Positions 1 through 7,070 are shown, counted from the first letter of the stretch. The stretch: 10,829 nucleotides of DNA from Bacteroidales bacterium (GCA_029933755.1 JAOZNO010000062.1:1-10829), one strand, 5' to 3'. Program-made: numbers and translations. The notes: generated from the letters alone by a model not told the origin.

Positions 1-23
1 AAAAATGATAAATTTACCAAAGG

Positions 24-146
24 TGCATTTTTTCTTTGGTGGACTTTTTCCCGAACAAAGTTCGGGACAGGCAGTTGCAAACCTCTTGCAGTATAAGCAT
101 ACAGCTTTAAGGTTCGACGCCTCAATTCCAACAAAGAAAAAACGCA
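24..146. repeat. Inverted-repeat element enclosing a hairpin
   Basis: Positions 24-43 and the reverse complement of 127-146 match at 18 of 20 bases (tgcattttttctttggtgga against tgcgttttttctttgttgga). They bracket 83 bp that include a perfect 8-bp hairpin at 49-67. The left arm also forms its own small hairpin (ACCAAAG 16-22 with CTTTGGT 34-40). The element lies downstream of the ankyrin gene, which reads towards it. I infer a short dispersed intergenic element or structured RNA; no transposase is present, so mobility is not shown. The minus strand is open from an ATG at 147 to the window edge, but I regard that as incidental. Confidence 0.55.
49..72 (-). repeat. Hairpin with CCTG leader, copy 1
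   Basis: TCCCGAAC (49-56) and GTTCGGGA (60-67) form a perfect 8-bp stem around the 3-nt loop AAA. Read on the minus strand, the stem is preceded directly by GCCTG. The same CCTG-plus-stem layout recurs at 150-169 and 1983-2004 with different stem bases. A terminator role is not supported: the minus-strand 3' side runs into A residues, and the T run lies 5' of the stem on the plus strand. Confidence 0.6.
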
Positions 147-149
147 TAG

Positions 150-169
150 CCTGCCCCGCCTTAGCGGGG
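150..169 (+). repeat. Hairpin with CCTG leader, copy 2
   Basis: CCCCGC (154-159), loop CTTA (160-163) and GCGGGG (164-169) form a perfect G+C-rich 6-bp stem preceded by CCTG on the plus strand. It stands out in AT-rich surroundings. Read on the minus strand it sits about 70 bp beyond the stop of the ankyrin gene, with a T run about 10 nt past the stem. It could act as a weak terminator, but the spacing is wrong for a standard one. Confidence 0.55.
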
Positions 170-238
170 AATTATTCAGGTTAGTTTATAAAAAATAGAT
201 TTGCAATTAAAGCTGTCATAAGTTTAGCTCTTGATGGC

Positions 239-1720
239 TTATTTATTTTTCAAATAATCAATAATCATTGGTGAGGCCTCTTCTTCTTTTGCGAATTCTA
301 TCAAGGTTTTTCCCTTGTATTTTATGTTTGTTTTTGCACCGTTCTCAACCAAAAGTTTCATAATTGGAAAATCATTTTCCTTAATGGCCAATATCAATGG
401 CGTTTCACCGTATTTGCTTTTGTAATTAATGTTGGCTCCTTTATTTATTAATGCCTGAACCGAAATGTATTTTTTTCGGTCAACAGCTTGCATTAAAGCA
501 GTTTTACCAAAATACTTATTGTATTCAATTTGTGCACCTGCATCAATCAAAAGGTAGATAATCTTATCATTATCTGTTTCAGCAGCATTTAGCAAAGCTG
601 ATTTATCTGTCCATTCGTTTTCGTTGGCACTTACTCCCTTTTGTAACAGGTAATCTACAATTTCTGTATTTTTTTCATAAATGGCAAGTAGTAAGGGTGT
701 TTCTCCAAAACCCGATTTGCATCTTTCAGATTTATTTGCGCCCAAATCAATAAGCTTATCCAAAGCTTTTATGTTTTTATATTTTACGGCACCAAAAATT
801 AATGGACAGTTATCAGGGAAAGAACCCTTTGTATTCATGCTTAAGCCATTTTCTAGTAATAAATTTAGCAGCTCATCATCATTAAAAAGTACACTGAAAT
901 TCAATTCTAAATTTTGCATATTTGGATTTAAGGCTAACAAGCGTTTTAAGACTAATTTATCCTCAAGCGCAAAGTTGATATCAATTGTTTTAGGATTTGC
1001 ACCCAGACTCACCAGTTTTTCGATTAAATCTACGTTTTTACTATCAGATAAGTCAATCTTTTTAATATCGCTACCATTATCTAATAAAAAGTTCAGCATT
1101 TTAATATCATAACTCATTATAGCAATATCAATAGGGTAATCGCCTTTTTTTGATGGGATACAAGCTTTTGCTCCCAGCTCAAACAATTTTTGAACAATTT
1201 TAATATTTCCTTTAGCAACTGCTGCATGAAATGCTGTTGATGTATATGTGTAGCTACGGTATTTATTTTTGTAAAAATGTTTAATAAATGGAATATATGT
1301 GCCTGCTTTTCTTTCTGAGCCCTGTATAGTTATAACAGCATTAGGATTCGCGCCTTTCGCAATGAGGATTTCAATGTTTTTTATGATCTTTTCCTCAGCT
1401 ACTTTATAGGAATATGCAATTAGTTCATAAAGGGCTATGTCAATTGAATCTTCTGAAATTTCTATAGTAGAATAGTCCGGGCTGTTATCTTTAATGTTGA
1501 GTGATTCGTTATTTGATAAATTCTCCAATTCGCTCACTAATTTTGCAAGCTCTTCCGTTTCTGGTGAATTAGTATTCGATTCTTTTTTATCTTTTGAGTA
1601 AGAATCCATTAACTCGCTTAGTTTTCTTTTTTTTTCCTTTTCTTTTTCAGATGGTGATGAAAAACATGAGTTTGAAAGGAGTATTATACTAAGTGCAATA
1701 AGCAAGTGTTTATATTTCAT
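239..1720 (-). CDS. Ankyrin-repeat lipoprotein
   Basis: A 493-residue protein starting at an ATG (1720-1718). Residues 1-18 are a signal peptide (MKYKH, then a hydrophobic stretch) ending at SNS-Cys19, a plausible lipoprotein cleavage site. A charged, Lys/Glu/Ser-rich linker follows to about residue 90, then ankyrin repeats to the C-terminus. Clear repeats start at about residues 161, 191, 338, 372, 405, 438 and 469, with typical GxTPLxLAI, IVxxLLxxGA and GANIN elements. Conserved repeat glycines are spaced about 33-35 residues apart, except for three central units of 24-27 residues (about 217-292). Ankyrin stacks bind proteins, and the lipid anchor suggests action in the periplasm or at the cell surface; the partner is unknown. 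A promoter-like box lies about 65 bp upstream. The terminator of the receptor gene separates it from that gene, so it is probably transcribed alone. The fold is secure; the function is not. Confidence 0.9.
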   Translation of the reverse strand: MKYKHLLIALSIILLSNSCFSSPSEKEKEKKRKLSELMDSYSKDKKESNTNSPETEELAKLVSELENLSNNESLNIKDNSPDYSTIEISEDSIDIALYELIAYSYKVAEEKIIKNIEILIAKGANPNAVITIQGSERKAGTYIPFIKHFYKNKYRSYTYTSTAFHAAVAKGNIKIVQKLFELGAKACIPSKKGDYPIDIAIMSYDIKMLNFLLDNGSDIKKIDLSDSKNVDLIEKLVSLGANPKTIDINFALEDKLVLKRLLALNPNMQNLELNFSVLFNDDELLNLLLENGLSMNTKGSFPDNCPLIFGAVKYKNIKALDKLIDLGANKSERCKSGFGETPLLLAIYEKNTEIVDYLLQKGVSANENEWTDKSALLNAAETDNDKIIYLLIDAGAQIEYNKYFGKTALMQAVDRKKYISVQALINKGANINYKSKYGETPLILAIKENDFPIMKLLVENGAKTNIKYKGKTLIEFAKEEEASPMIIDYLKNK

Positions 1721-1782
1721 GTTTAATGGGTTTTAAATTAAACTGATTCTAAGATAAGCTTCTTTTATACTTCTTTTTTATT

Positions 1783-1790
1783 CGAAGGTA
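1783..1790 (-). promoter_or_regulatory. Possible -7 box for the ankyrin gene
   Basis: Read on the minus strand this is TACCTTCG, one base from the Bacteroidota -7 consensus TAnnTTTG, and lies about 63 bp before the ATG. I see no TTTG at the expected 19-21 bp upstream; a TTG occurs only 11 bp away. The call therefore rests on the -7 box and its position alone. Confidence 0.35.
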
Positions 1791-1845
1791 GTAAAAAATC
1801 ACAACTATTATAAATAGTGCCTGAATGGGTATTCGCTAGCTAGTG

Positions 1846-1935
1846 GAGAAGCAATCTCTCAAAATTCACTCTGCCGCTAATTCAATTAAACTGGCTGCTT
1901 TTACTCTTGCTTGAGATGGCTTCGTCCCTCGCCAT
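1846..1935. repeat. Palindromic intergenic element
   Basis: GAAGCAATCTC (1848-1858) and GAGATGGCTTC (1913-1923) are inverted copies matching at 10 of 11 positions. The right half carries its own hairpin: ATGGC (1916-1920) and GCCAT (1931-1935) around a 10-nt loop. From memory, the right half resembles the dispersed intergenic motif GAGATTGCTTCGTC...CTCGCAATGACG seen in many bacterial genomes, here with a paired change of ATTGC/GCAAT to ATGGC/GCCAT. I infer a degenerate copy of such an element. Confidence 0.5.
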
Positions 1936-1982
1936 GACGTGCATTGTGCGAACTATTGCTTAAAACCCACGTTCGCTTAGGC

Positions 1983-2004
1983 TTCCGCTAAAAGGCGGAA
2001 CAGG
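1983..2004 (-). repeat. Hairpin with CCTG leader, copy 3
   Basis: TTCCGC (1983-1988) and GCGGAA (1995-2000) form a perfect 6-bp stem with a 6-nt loop. On the minus strand the stem is preceded by CCTG (2004-2001) and reads CCTG-TTCCGC-CTTTTA-GCGGAA. Compared with copy 2 (CCTG-CCCCGC-CTTA-GCGGGG), both outer stem base pairs are changed on both sides, so pairing is kept. Confidence 0.55.
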
Positions 2005-2059
2005 TAATGCCTGAGCCGTATTATTATTAAAGGCTTTGCCTCAGTTTATTATTTTCCAT

Positions 2060-2087
2060 AAAAAAAGGGAGGCTATTGCCTCCCTTT
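2060..2087 (-). terminator. Intrinsic terminator of the TonB-dependent receptor gene
   Basis: AAAGGGAGGC (2064-2073), loop TATT and GCCTCCCTTT (2078-2087) form a perfect 10-bp stem. On the minus strand the stem runs straight into a run of T (the A run at 2060-2066 on the plus strand). It begins about 25 bp after the receptor stop codon, as expected for factor-independent termination. It should isolate the receptor transcript from the ankyrin gene downstream. Confidence 0.9.
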
Positions 2088-2111
2088 AAATCATATATTT
2101 TGAAAAAGATA

Positions 2112-5100
2112 TTAGAAAATATATCTAATACCAAATTGTGCTTGCCATCTTGAACTAGAAATTCCAGAATCGTCGATATTTTCAATACTATTTGGAGTTT
2201 CAAATGTGAATTGTGGAGTTGTTCCATCAGCTTCAAATCCTTCAAAATCAATTAAACGAACATAATCATAACTTACATAAGTTCTTCTACCCCAGTCTTT
2301 GTTTAACATATTTCCTAAGTTGAAAACATCAAAAGTAAACTGTAGCGTTTGTTTTCTGCCAGCAGCATTAACATAAATATCCTGAATAAGCTTTAAGTCA
2401 AAAATGTTTGTGAAAGATCCTCTTGAACCATTTCTTTCTGCATAATCACCTGTTCGGGTACTTAAATAGTCATCACCAGCAATATAAGCCTCAAGTGCTG
2501 TCCACTGTGCAGCAGGAGAAATCTCGTCAGCATCACCAGGATTAAGGGTTACTAAGTTAATTTCACTTGCACTAGCAGGAACCCAAATAAGGTTGTTATC
2601 ACTTTCTCCACTACCGTTAAGGTTACCATAGTCAGCATAAACATTTGAGTATCTTGAACCAGCTTGTCCGTTATAGAATAAACTAATGGTTGTAGCCGCA
2701 TGGTCAAGGTAGTCAATTCTATATGAAGCATAAGCCATAACTCTTCCACCTCTGTCAAAATCAGAATAAGATAAGTCAAGGTCATTTAAACCATTAACCT
2801 GCTCCATGTATCTCCATTGTGAAGAGTTCTGAGAAGAAGTACCATCATTCATCGCTAATGATCTACCGTAAGTATAAGCTAAACTAAAGGTTAAACCATT
2901 ATCAAAAGGCTTTTGAATTTGAGCAGTTAAGTCATAAGCATAACCTTCGCTGGTATTGTCACCTAGCATGATTCTAGTATAAGTATTGTCAACAGAACCT
3001 CCACCATAATATGGACGAGTATCTGATCCCATAGTAATATTACCTGTAGCTTGTGTAGCATTAAGGTTATAATATATTACGTTATTAAGTGTTTTTGTAT
3101 ACATAGCCTCTAAAGTACCAATCATACCCATTGGTAATTTTTGGTCATAAGCTAAATTAGCACGTAACACTTGTGGTAACTTAAAATTCTCTGCAAACAA
3201 GTCCATTTGACCTGAAGGAACAACATCAGTTCCACCAAAATCTACATTAGTATATTGATTATCCCAATCTGGTCTGAAATCAATATCAGTACCCCAAGAA
3301 CTTCTGTGATAAACACCACCAATAGTTAAACCATTATTTGTATAAGAACCTGCCGGCCAAACCAGAGGTACTCTACTTGTAAAGATACCAAAACCACCAC
3401 GCAGTTGAGAAGTTTCATCACCTTTAACATCCCAGTTAAAACCAATTCTTGGCGCAATCATTATTTGAGTTTTTGGCATTTGTCCTGCTTTAGCACCTTT
3501 TAAATCATAACCTTCAGCTTCGATTAAAGGAATCGTTGTTGTGTTAAAATAAGTGTCTTCTTCAGGGCTAGTTGGGAATACTGGTAAATCAATACGAACA
3601 CCGTAAGTGAATTTGAAATTATCTGAAACCTGGAATTCATCCTGAACATAAACACCAAACTGCATCATGCTAAAATCAGCTGCTGCTGCAGAACCATCAC
3701 CTGTAATATCATCAACAAGTGAATAACCTCTTTCATATTGATAAGCAGGTGTGTTTTCATTATCCATAAAATCAGCTAAAGAACTGTATCTGTATTCACC
3801 AAAATTCTTACGCATAAATAAGTTATATACGGAAGTGAATTCGTTATGTGTTCCAAAAGTAATCGTGTGCTTACCTTTATAAATACTGAAATTATCAGTA
3901 ATTGTTAAAACATTTTGATCTAACTGGTTTGCTGTTGAATAAGGTTCAGAACCTAAATAAATAGTACCTGATCCATCATATATTCTTAAAGCAGGAAAGT
4001 TATTACCAAGAGGATCTCTGTCATCTCGAACTGTTGTATAACCGATAATCAAATTGTTTGACATGGTATTCCAGTTACTTTTAAGTTCAAGAGCTGTTGA
4101 GTTCGTTACACTTGGAAAATAAACTCCATTATTATAATATTTAACCGAATAATTGCTTGACCTTGAAGGACTAAGTGATTCATTATTAGTGTACGAATGA
4201 CGTATACTTAATTTGTGATTTTGATTAATATTATAATCAATACGAGCTAAAAACTTTTCACTATTTAATTCCCTGGTATTATTTAAATAAGTACCTGCAT
4301 CATAACCATAGTCTGTTAAAAGTTTATTTTCAAGAGCTGTTAAATCTGCTTGAGTTGCATCACCTTCGTAATCATTAAAGTTGAAAGGCTGAGGCGTTTC
4401 GTCTCTTTGAATTTCAGCATTTACAAAGAAAAATAATTTGTCCTTAATAATTGGACCACCAACACGCATACCATATGTTGCAGCACTAAACTCTGCTAAT
4501 TTTTCACGCTCAACTGTTTCATCATCAGTAGGTGTTAAACCTGCTAAGTTTTCATTTCTCATAAAATAGTATGCAGAACCTTCAAATTTATTTGTTCCGT
4601 TTCGTGTAACAGCATTTATACCACCACCAGCAAAACCACCTTGGCGTACATCAAAAGGAGCTAAAACTACCTGAAATTGCTTAATCGCATCTAAACTAAT
4701 TGCTGTTCCACCAGTTTGTCCACCATTTGTTCCTGTAGAAGTAAGACCAAATACATCATTATTAACAGCACCATCAATAGAGATTGAGTTGTACCTGTTA
4801 TTCATACCTCCAATAGAAATACCACCTGCATCATCAACTGAAGCTTGAGGTGTAAGTCTAACAAAGTCAGCCATAGAACGACTTACTGTAGGTAAAGCAT
4901 TAATTTGTCTTTCGTCAACTACTGTTTCAGCACCAGTTTTGTTACCATCAAAAACGTCGTTTGCATAAGCAGTAACCACAACATCTTCAAGTTGAACATC
5001 TGATTTCTTAATATCAGCATTAACCCTGTAAGTTTGTCCAAGAGTTAAATAAATACCTTCTTTTACATACGATTGGTAACCAATAAATGAAACTGTTAAT

Positions 5101-5339
5101 TTATAAGGTCCTCCAACAGTCATATTCGGAATACGGAAAAATCCTTGATCATCAGTTATCGTACCATACTGAGAGCCAGTTGGTGTGTGAACAGCAACAA
5201 CTGTTGCACCGGTCAAAGCTTCGCTTCCACTAACAATTTTTCCGTTCATGGCGGAAGTTGTGGAACCCTGACCAAAAGTATTCATAGCAAACAACATAAA
5301 AGATGCTACGAATAAAAAATTCAAAATCCTTTTTTTCAT
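2112..5339 (-). CDS. Oar-like TonB-dependent outer-membrane receptor
   Basis: A 1075-residue protein from an ATG (5339-5337). A signal peptide spans about residues 1-23 (MKKRILNF, hydrophobic core, ending near FGQ). A carboxypeptidase-regulatory-like beta-sandwich covers about 32-113 (GKIVSGSEALTGATVVA, then TDDQGFFRI). LEDVVVTA (118-125) leads into the plug domain at about 127-248, with NNRYNSISIDGAVNND and GGGINAVTRNGTNKFEG. The rest is a 22-strand-type barrel ending in the aromatic tail RYIF. I see no cysteine. Length and architecture match the Oar family of TonB-dependent transporters, named after the Myxococcus xanthus protein. Such receptors use TonB-ExbBD energy to move large substrates across the outer membrane; the substrate here cannot be read from sequence. 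No SusD-like partner is adjacent, so this is not a standard SusCD glycan pair. A long structured leader lies upstream and a strong terminator downstream, suggesting a well-expressed single-gene unit. Confidence 0.93.
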   Translation of the reverse strand: MKKRILNFLFVASFMLFAMNTFGQGSTTSAMNGKIVSGSEALTGATVVAVHTPTGSQYGTITDDQGFFRIPNMTVGGPYKLTVSFIGYQSYVKEGIYLTLGQTYRVNADIKKSDVQLEDVVVTAYANDVFDGNKTGAETVVDERQINALPTVSRSMADFVRLTPQASVDDAGGISIGGMNNRYNSISIDGAVNNDVFGLTSTGTNGGQTGGTAISLDAIKQFQVVLAPFDVRQGGFAGGGINAVTRNGTNKFEGSAYYFMRNENLAGLTPTDDETVEREKLAEFSAATYGMRVGGPIIKDKLFFFVNAEIQRDETPQPFNFNDYEGDATQADLTALENKLLTDYGYDAGTYLNNTRELNSEKFLARIDYNINQNHKLSIRHSYTNNESLSPSRSSNYSVKYYNNGVYFPSVTNSTALELKSNWNTMSNNLIIGYTTVRDDRDPLGNNFPALRIYDGSGTIYLGSEPYSTANQLDQNVLTITDNFSIYKGKHTITFGTHNEFTSVYNLFMRKNFGEYRYSSLADFMDNENTPAYQYERGYSLVDDITGDGSAAAADFSMMQFGVYVQDEFQVSDNFKFTYGVRIDLPVFPTSPEEDTYFNTTTIPLIEAEGYDLKGAKAGQMPKTQIMIAPRIGFNWDVKGDETSQLRGGFGIFTSRVPLVWPAGSYTNNGLTIGGVYHRSSWGTDIDFRPDWDNQYTNVDFGGTDVVPSGQMDLFAENFKLPQVLRANLAYDQKLPMGMIGTLEAMYTKTLNNVIYYNLNATQATGNITMGSDTRPYYGGGSVDNTYTRIMLGDNTSEGYAYDLTAQIQKPFDNGLTFSLAYTYGRSLAMNDGTSSQNSSQWRYMEQVNGLNDLDLSYSDFDRGGRVMAYASYRIDYLDHAATTISLFYNGQAGSRYSNVYADYGNLNGSGESDNNLIWVPASASEINLVTLNPGDADEISPAAQWTALEAYIAGDDYLSTRTGDYAERNGSRGSFTNIFDLKLIQDIYVNAAGRKQTLQFTFDVFNLGNMLNKDWGRRTYVSYDYVRLIDFEGFEADGTTPQFTFETPNSIENIDDSGISSSRWQAQFGIRYIF

Positions 5340-5375
5340 AATTAAAAGTTTGGGTTAGTAAATAATTCGATTTCT

Positions 5376-5449
5376 ATTCACGACAATAAGAACTCAAAAT
5401 TTCAGTTGCCTGAAAACCTGTATTCTTTATGTCGGTTCTTTTTGTGAAT
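5376..5449 (-). promoter_or_regulatory. Nested stem-loop in the receptor 5' leader
   Basis: Three nested perfect stems occupy 74 bp, ending 36 bp before the receptor ATG: ATTCAC (5376-5381) with GTGAAT (5444-5449), AAGAAC (5388-5393) with GTTCTT (5435-5440), and an inner hairpin TTTCAG-TTGC-CTGAAA (5400-5415). No T run follows on the minus strand, so it is not a terminator. It may be a cis-acting or RNA-binding leader structure. I do not recognise it as a named riboswitch. Confidence 0.4.
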
Positions 5450-5498
5450 TTTTAAAAAAAAATACTGTTTTCTTAAAATTCAGAGTTTAAATAAAATG

Positions 5499-5529
5499 CA
5501 ATTTTAATACTATTAATCATTAAAATCAA
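5499..5529 (-). promoter_or_regulatory. Possible receptor promoter
   Basis: On the minus strand TTG (5529-5527) is followed after 20 bp by TAAAATTG (5506-5499), one mismatch from TAnnTTTG. Transcription would start near 5492 and give a leader of about 150 nt containing the nested stem-loop at 5376-5449. In sequence this AT-rich, such a match can arise by chance. Confidence 0.3.
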
Positions 5530-5762
5530 TAAATAAGTGTTAAATTTTGGTTAAGTTGTTTTTTTATATGGAATTCTAAAATGTAAATTTTAAATGCAAA
5601 TCATTCAATATCTTGCTATTTATACGACTTCTGAATTTTGAAAACTACAGTCTAAATAGCTTTTAGTTAAAGATTTACAATAAGAATTATATGATGACAA
5701 ATCTAAAGCTAAGCTTCCTGTTAACTGCTATTTAAAGAAATTGCAGCCTATCATTAGCTTAA

Positions 5763-7013
5763 TTATGTATCAATAACATATTTACTATTTAACAAATGAT
5801 TAATAATTTTTAAACTTGCACCTTTGTTTTTTTCAATGTACGTTTTACAAATACCTCCTTTTTCTTTAATTAATTGATTGTTCGTAATTAATTGATTCGT
5901 AATATTGTTGAAATCTGTTTGATTGTGAACAGGAAAAGCCCCGCCAAGCGTTATTAAATCATGCGCTTCCTGAAAATTTTCGTAATCTGGACCAAAAATA
6001 ACAGGCATTCCAAATGTAGCTGCCTCAAGGATATTATGAATACCGGTACTAAATCCGCCTCCAATATAGGCCAGATTACCATATTTATATAGTAATGAGA
6101 GCATTCCTACATTATCAATAATCAGAATGTCAAATTTATCTGCATTTGTTTTATTTAATTTTGAATAGCGAATTACTCTTTTGTGTACTGAACGTTCAAT
6201 ACTATTAATGTTTTGCTCATGAATTTCATGAGGGGCTATAATGTATTTCCAGTCATGATTATTCGAATTAATATAGTTTATTAATATTTCTTCATCAGGT
6301 CTCCAGCTACTTCCTGCAATTAGGATGTTTTTTCCATTTTTAAATTTTTCTACTAAAGGATATTTAGTATTTTGCTCTGACACTTCAAAAACTCTGTCGA
6401 ACCTTGTATCGCCAGAGATACTAACATTTTGGTAGTTTAATTTATTAAGTAATTCTTTTGATTTTAGATTCTGAACAAAAAAATGGCTTATTGGTTCTAG
6501 CATCTGCTTATACCATTTTCCATACCATTTAAAAAATATCTGATCTTCTCTAAAAATAGAAGAAATCATATAGGTTGGAATATTATTCTTTTTAAGTTTC
6601 ATTAAATAATTATACCAATATTCATACTTTATAAAAACTACTAATTTTGGTTGTACCAGTTTTATAAATTGTTCTGCATTCCCAGGTGTATCATCAGGTA
6701 AATAAAAAATATAATCAGCAAACTCATATTTTTTTCTTGTCTCATAACCTGAAGGAGAAAAGAATGTTAGAACAATCTTATATTCTTTAAAATTCTTTTT
6801 TAAAGCTTCAATAACTGGCCTGCCCTGCTCAAATTCGCCAAGAGAGGCTGCATGAATCCAAATCCTTTTTTCATTTGCTGATAAACTGTCCGAAATCTGG
6901 TTTAAAATATTTTGTCTACCTTTTATCCAAAGTTTAGCCTTATGATTAAAAGGTGAAACAATAGTTAGTAATACACGAAATAGAACAAGTCCAAAGTTGT
7001 ATAACAAATGCAT
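5763..7013 (-). CDS. waaA: 3-deoxy-D-manno-octulosonic acid (Kdo) transferase
   Basis: Glycosyltransferase family 30 enzyme that transfers Kdo from CMP-Kdo to the lipid A precursor at the cytoplasmic face of the inner membrane. The start is placed at the ATG at 7013-7011 (416 residues). The frame could begin two codons earlier at a TTG (7019), directly after an in-frame stop. Numbered from that TTG, the features are: a hydrophobic N-terminal anchor at about 8-22; HAASLGEFEQG (56-66), holding the conserved Gly-Glu with the likely catalytic Glu62; GDTRFDRV (203-210); AGSSWRPDEE (235-244); PHEIHE (263-268); and the C-terminal sugar-nucleotide region GGGFSTGIHNILEAA followed by FGMPVIFGPDYENFQEA (320-352). 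Length is normal for the family (about 410-430) and no key motif is missing. It diverges from the 1151-residue gene and has its own promoter about 27 bp upstream. A mono- versus bifunctional activity cannot be told from sequence. Confidence 0.95.
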   Translation of the reverse strand: MHLLYNFGLVLFRVLLTIVSPFNHKAKLWIKGRQNILNQISDSLSANEKRIWIHAASLGEFEQGRPVIEALKKNFKEYKIVLTFFSPSGYETRKKYEFADYIFYLPDDTPGNAEQFIKLVQPKLVVFIKYEYWYNYLMKLKKNNIPTYMISSIFREDQIFFKWYGKWYKQMLEPISHFFVQNLKSKELLNKLNYQNVSISGDTRFDRVFEVSEQNTKYPLVEKFKNGKNILIAGSSWRPDEEILINYINSNNHDWKYIIAPHEIHEQNINSIERSVHKRVIRYSKLNKTNADKFDILIIDNVGMLSLLYKYGNLAYIGGGFSTGIHNILEAATFGMPVIFGPDYENFQEAHDLITLGGAFPVHNQTDFNNITNQLITNNQLIKEKGGICKTYIEKNKGASLKIINHLLNSKYVIDT

Positions 7014-7039
7014 ATACAATTATAAATGTAAATAGTTTA

Positions 7040-7070
7040 CGAAAATAGCAAAATATTTTAAAGCAGCAAA
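7040..7070 (-). promoter_or_regulatory. waaA promoter, Bacteroidota type
   Basis: On the minus strand TTTG (7070-7067) is followed after exactly 19 bp by TATTTTCG (7047-7040), matching the -33 TTTG / -7 TAnnTTTG pattern with a single mismatch. Transcription should start around 7034, leaving a leader of about 20 nt before the ATG at 7013. No Shine-Dalgarno sequence is visible in the A/T-rich leader, which is common in this phylum. The position also favours the ATG over the upstream TTG. Confidence 0.65.

Larger units (their letters stand above)
1721..2111. other. 391-bp intergenic spacer
   Basis: The gap between the ankyrin gene start and the receptor stop holds four recognisable items, each listed separately: a promoter-like box (1783-1790), a palindromic element (1846-1935), a CCTG hairpin (1983-2004) and the receptor terminator (2060-2087). 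I see no convincing reading frame in the remainder. The part from about 1840 to 2035 is richer in G+C than the flanks. Confidence 0.6.
5340..5762 (-). other. 423-bp AT-rich leader/spacer upstream of the receptor
   Basis: No reading frame of note is visible between waaA and the receptor. Apart from the promoter and leader structure listed separately, it contains a perfect TAnnTTTG match on the minus strand (TAGATTTG, 5705-5698) with no TTTG at the right distance, and a 7-bp inverted repeat AAGCTAA (5706-5712) / TTAGCTT (5754-5760) just past the waaA stop. There is no obvious terminator for waaA, so read-through into the receptor is possible. Confidence 0.5.

Noticed and set aside
681..1112. 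143-codon plus-strand open frame inside the ankyrin gene
   Set aside because: It lies entirely antisense to well-supported ankyrin repeats, has a low-complexity Ser/Phe/Lys composition, and resembles no family I know.
2027..2251. 74-codon minus-strand frame across the receptor 3' end and terminator
   Set aside because: It reads through the terminator hairpin and overlaps the receptor C-terminus in another frame; it is a by-product of the real gene.
2552..2785. 77-codon minus-strand frame inside the receptor gene
   Set aside because: Out of frame with the receptor, Leu/Thr-rich shadow with no signal or motif.
5698..5705. Perfect TAGATTTG (-7-like) on the minus strand in the receptor leader
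   Set aside because: No TTTG or TTG at 19-21 bp upstream, and it would give a leader of about 360 nt. Kept only as a note in the spacer entry.
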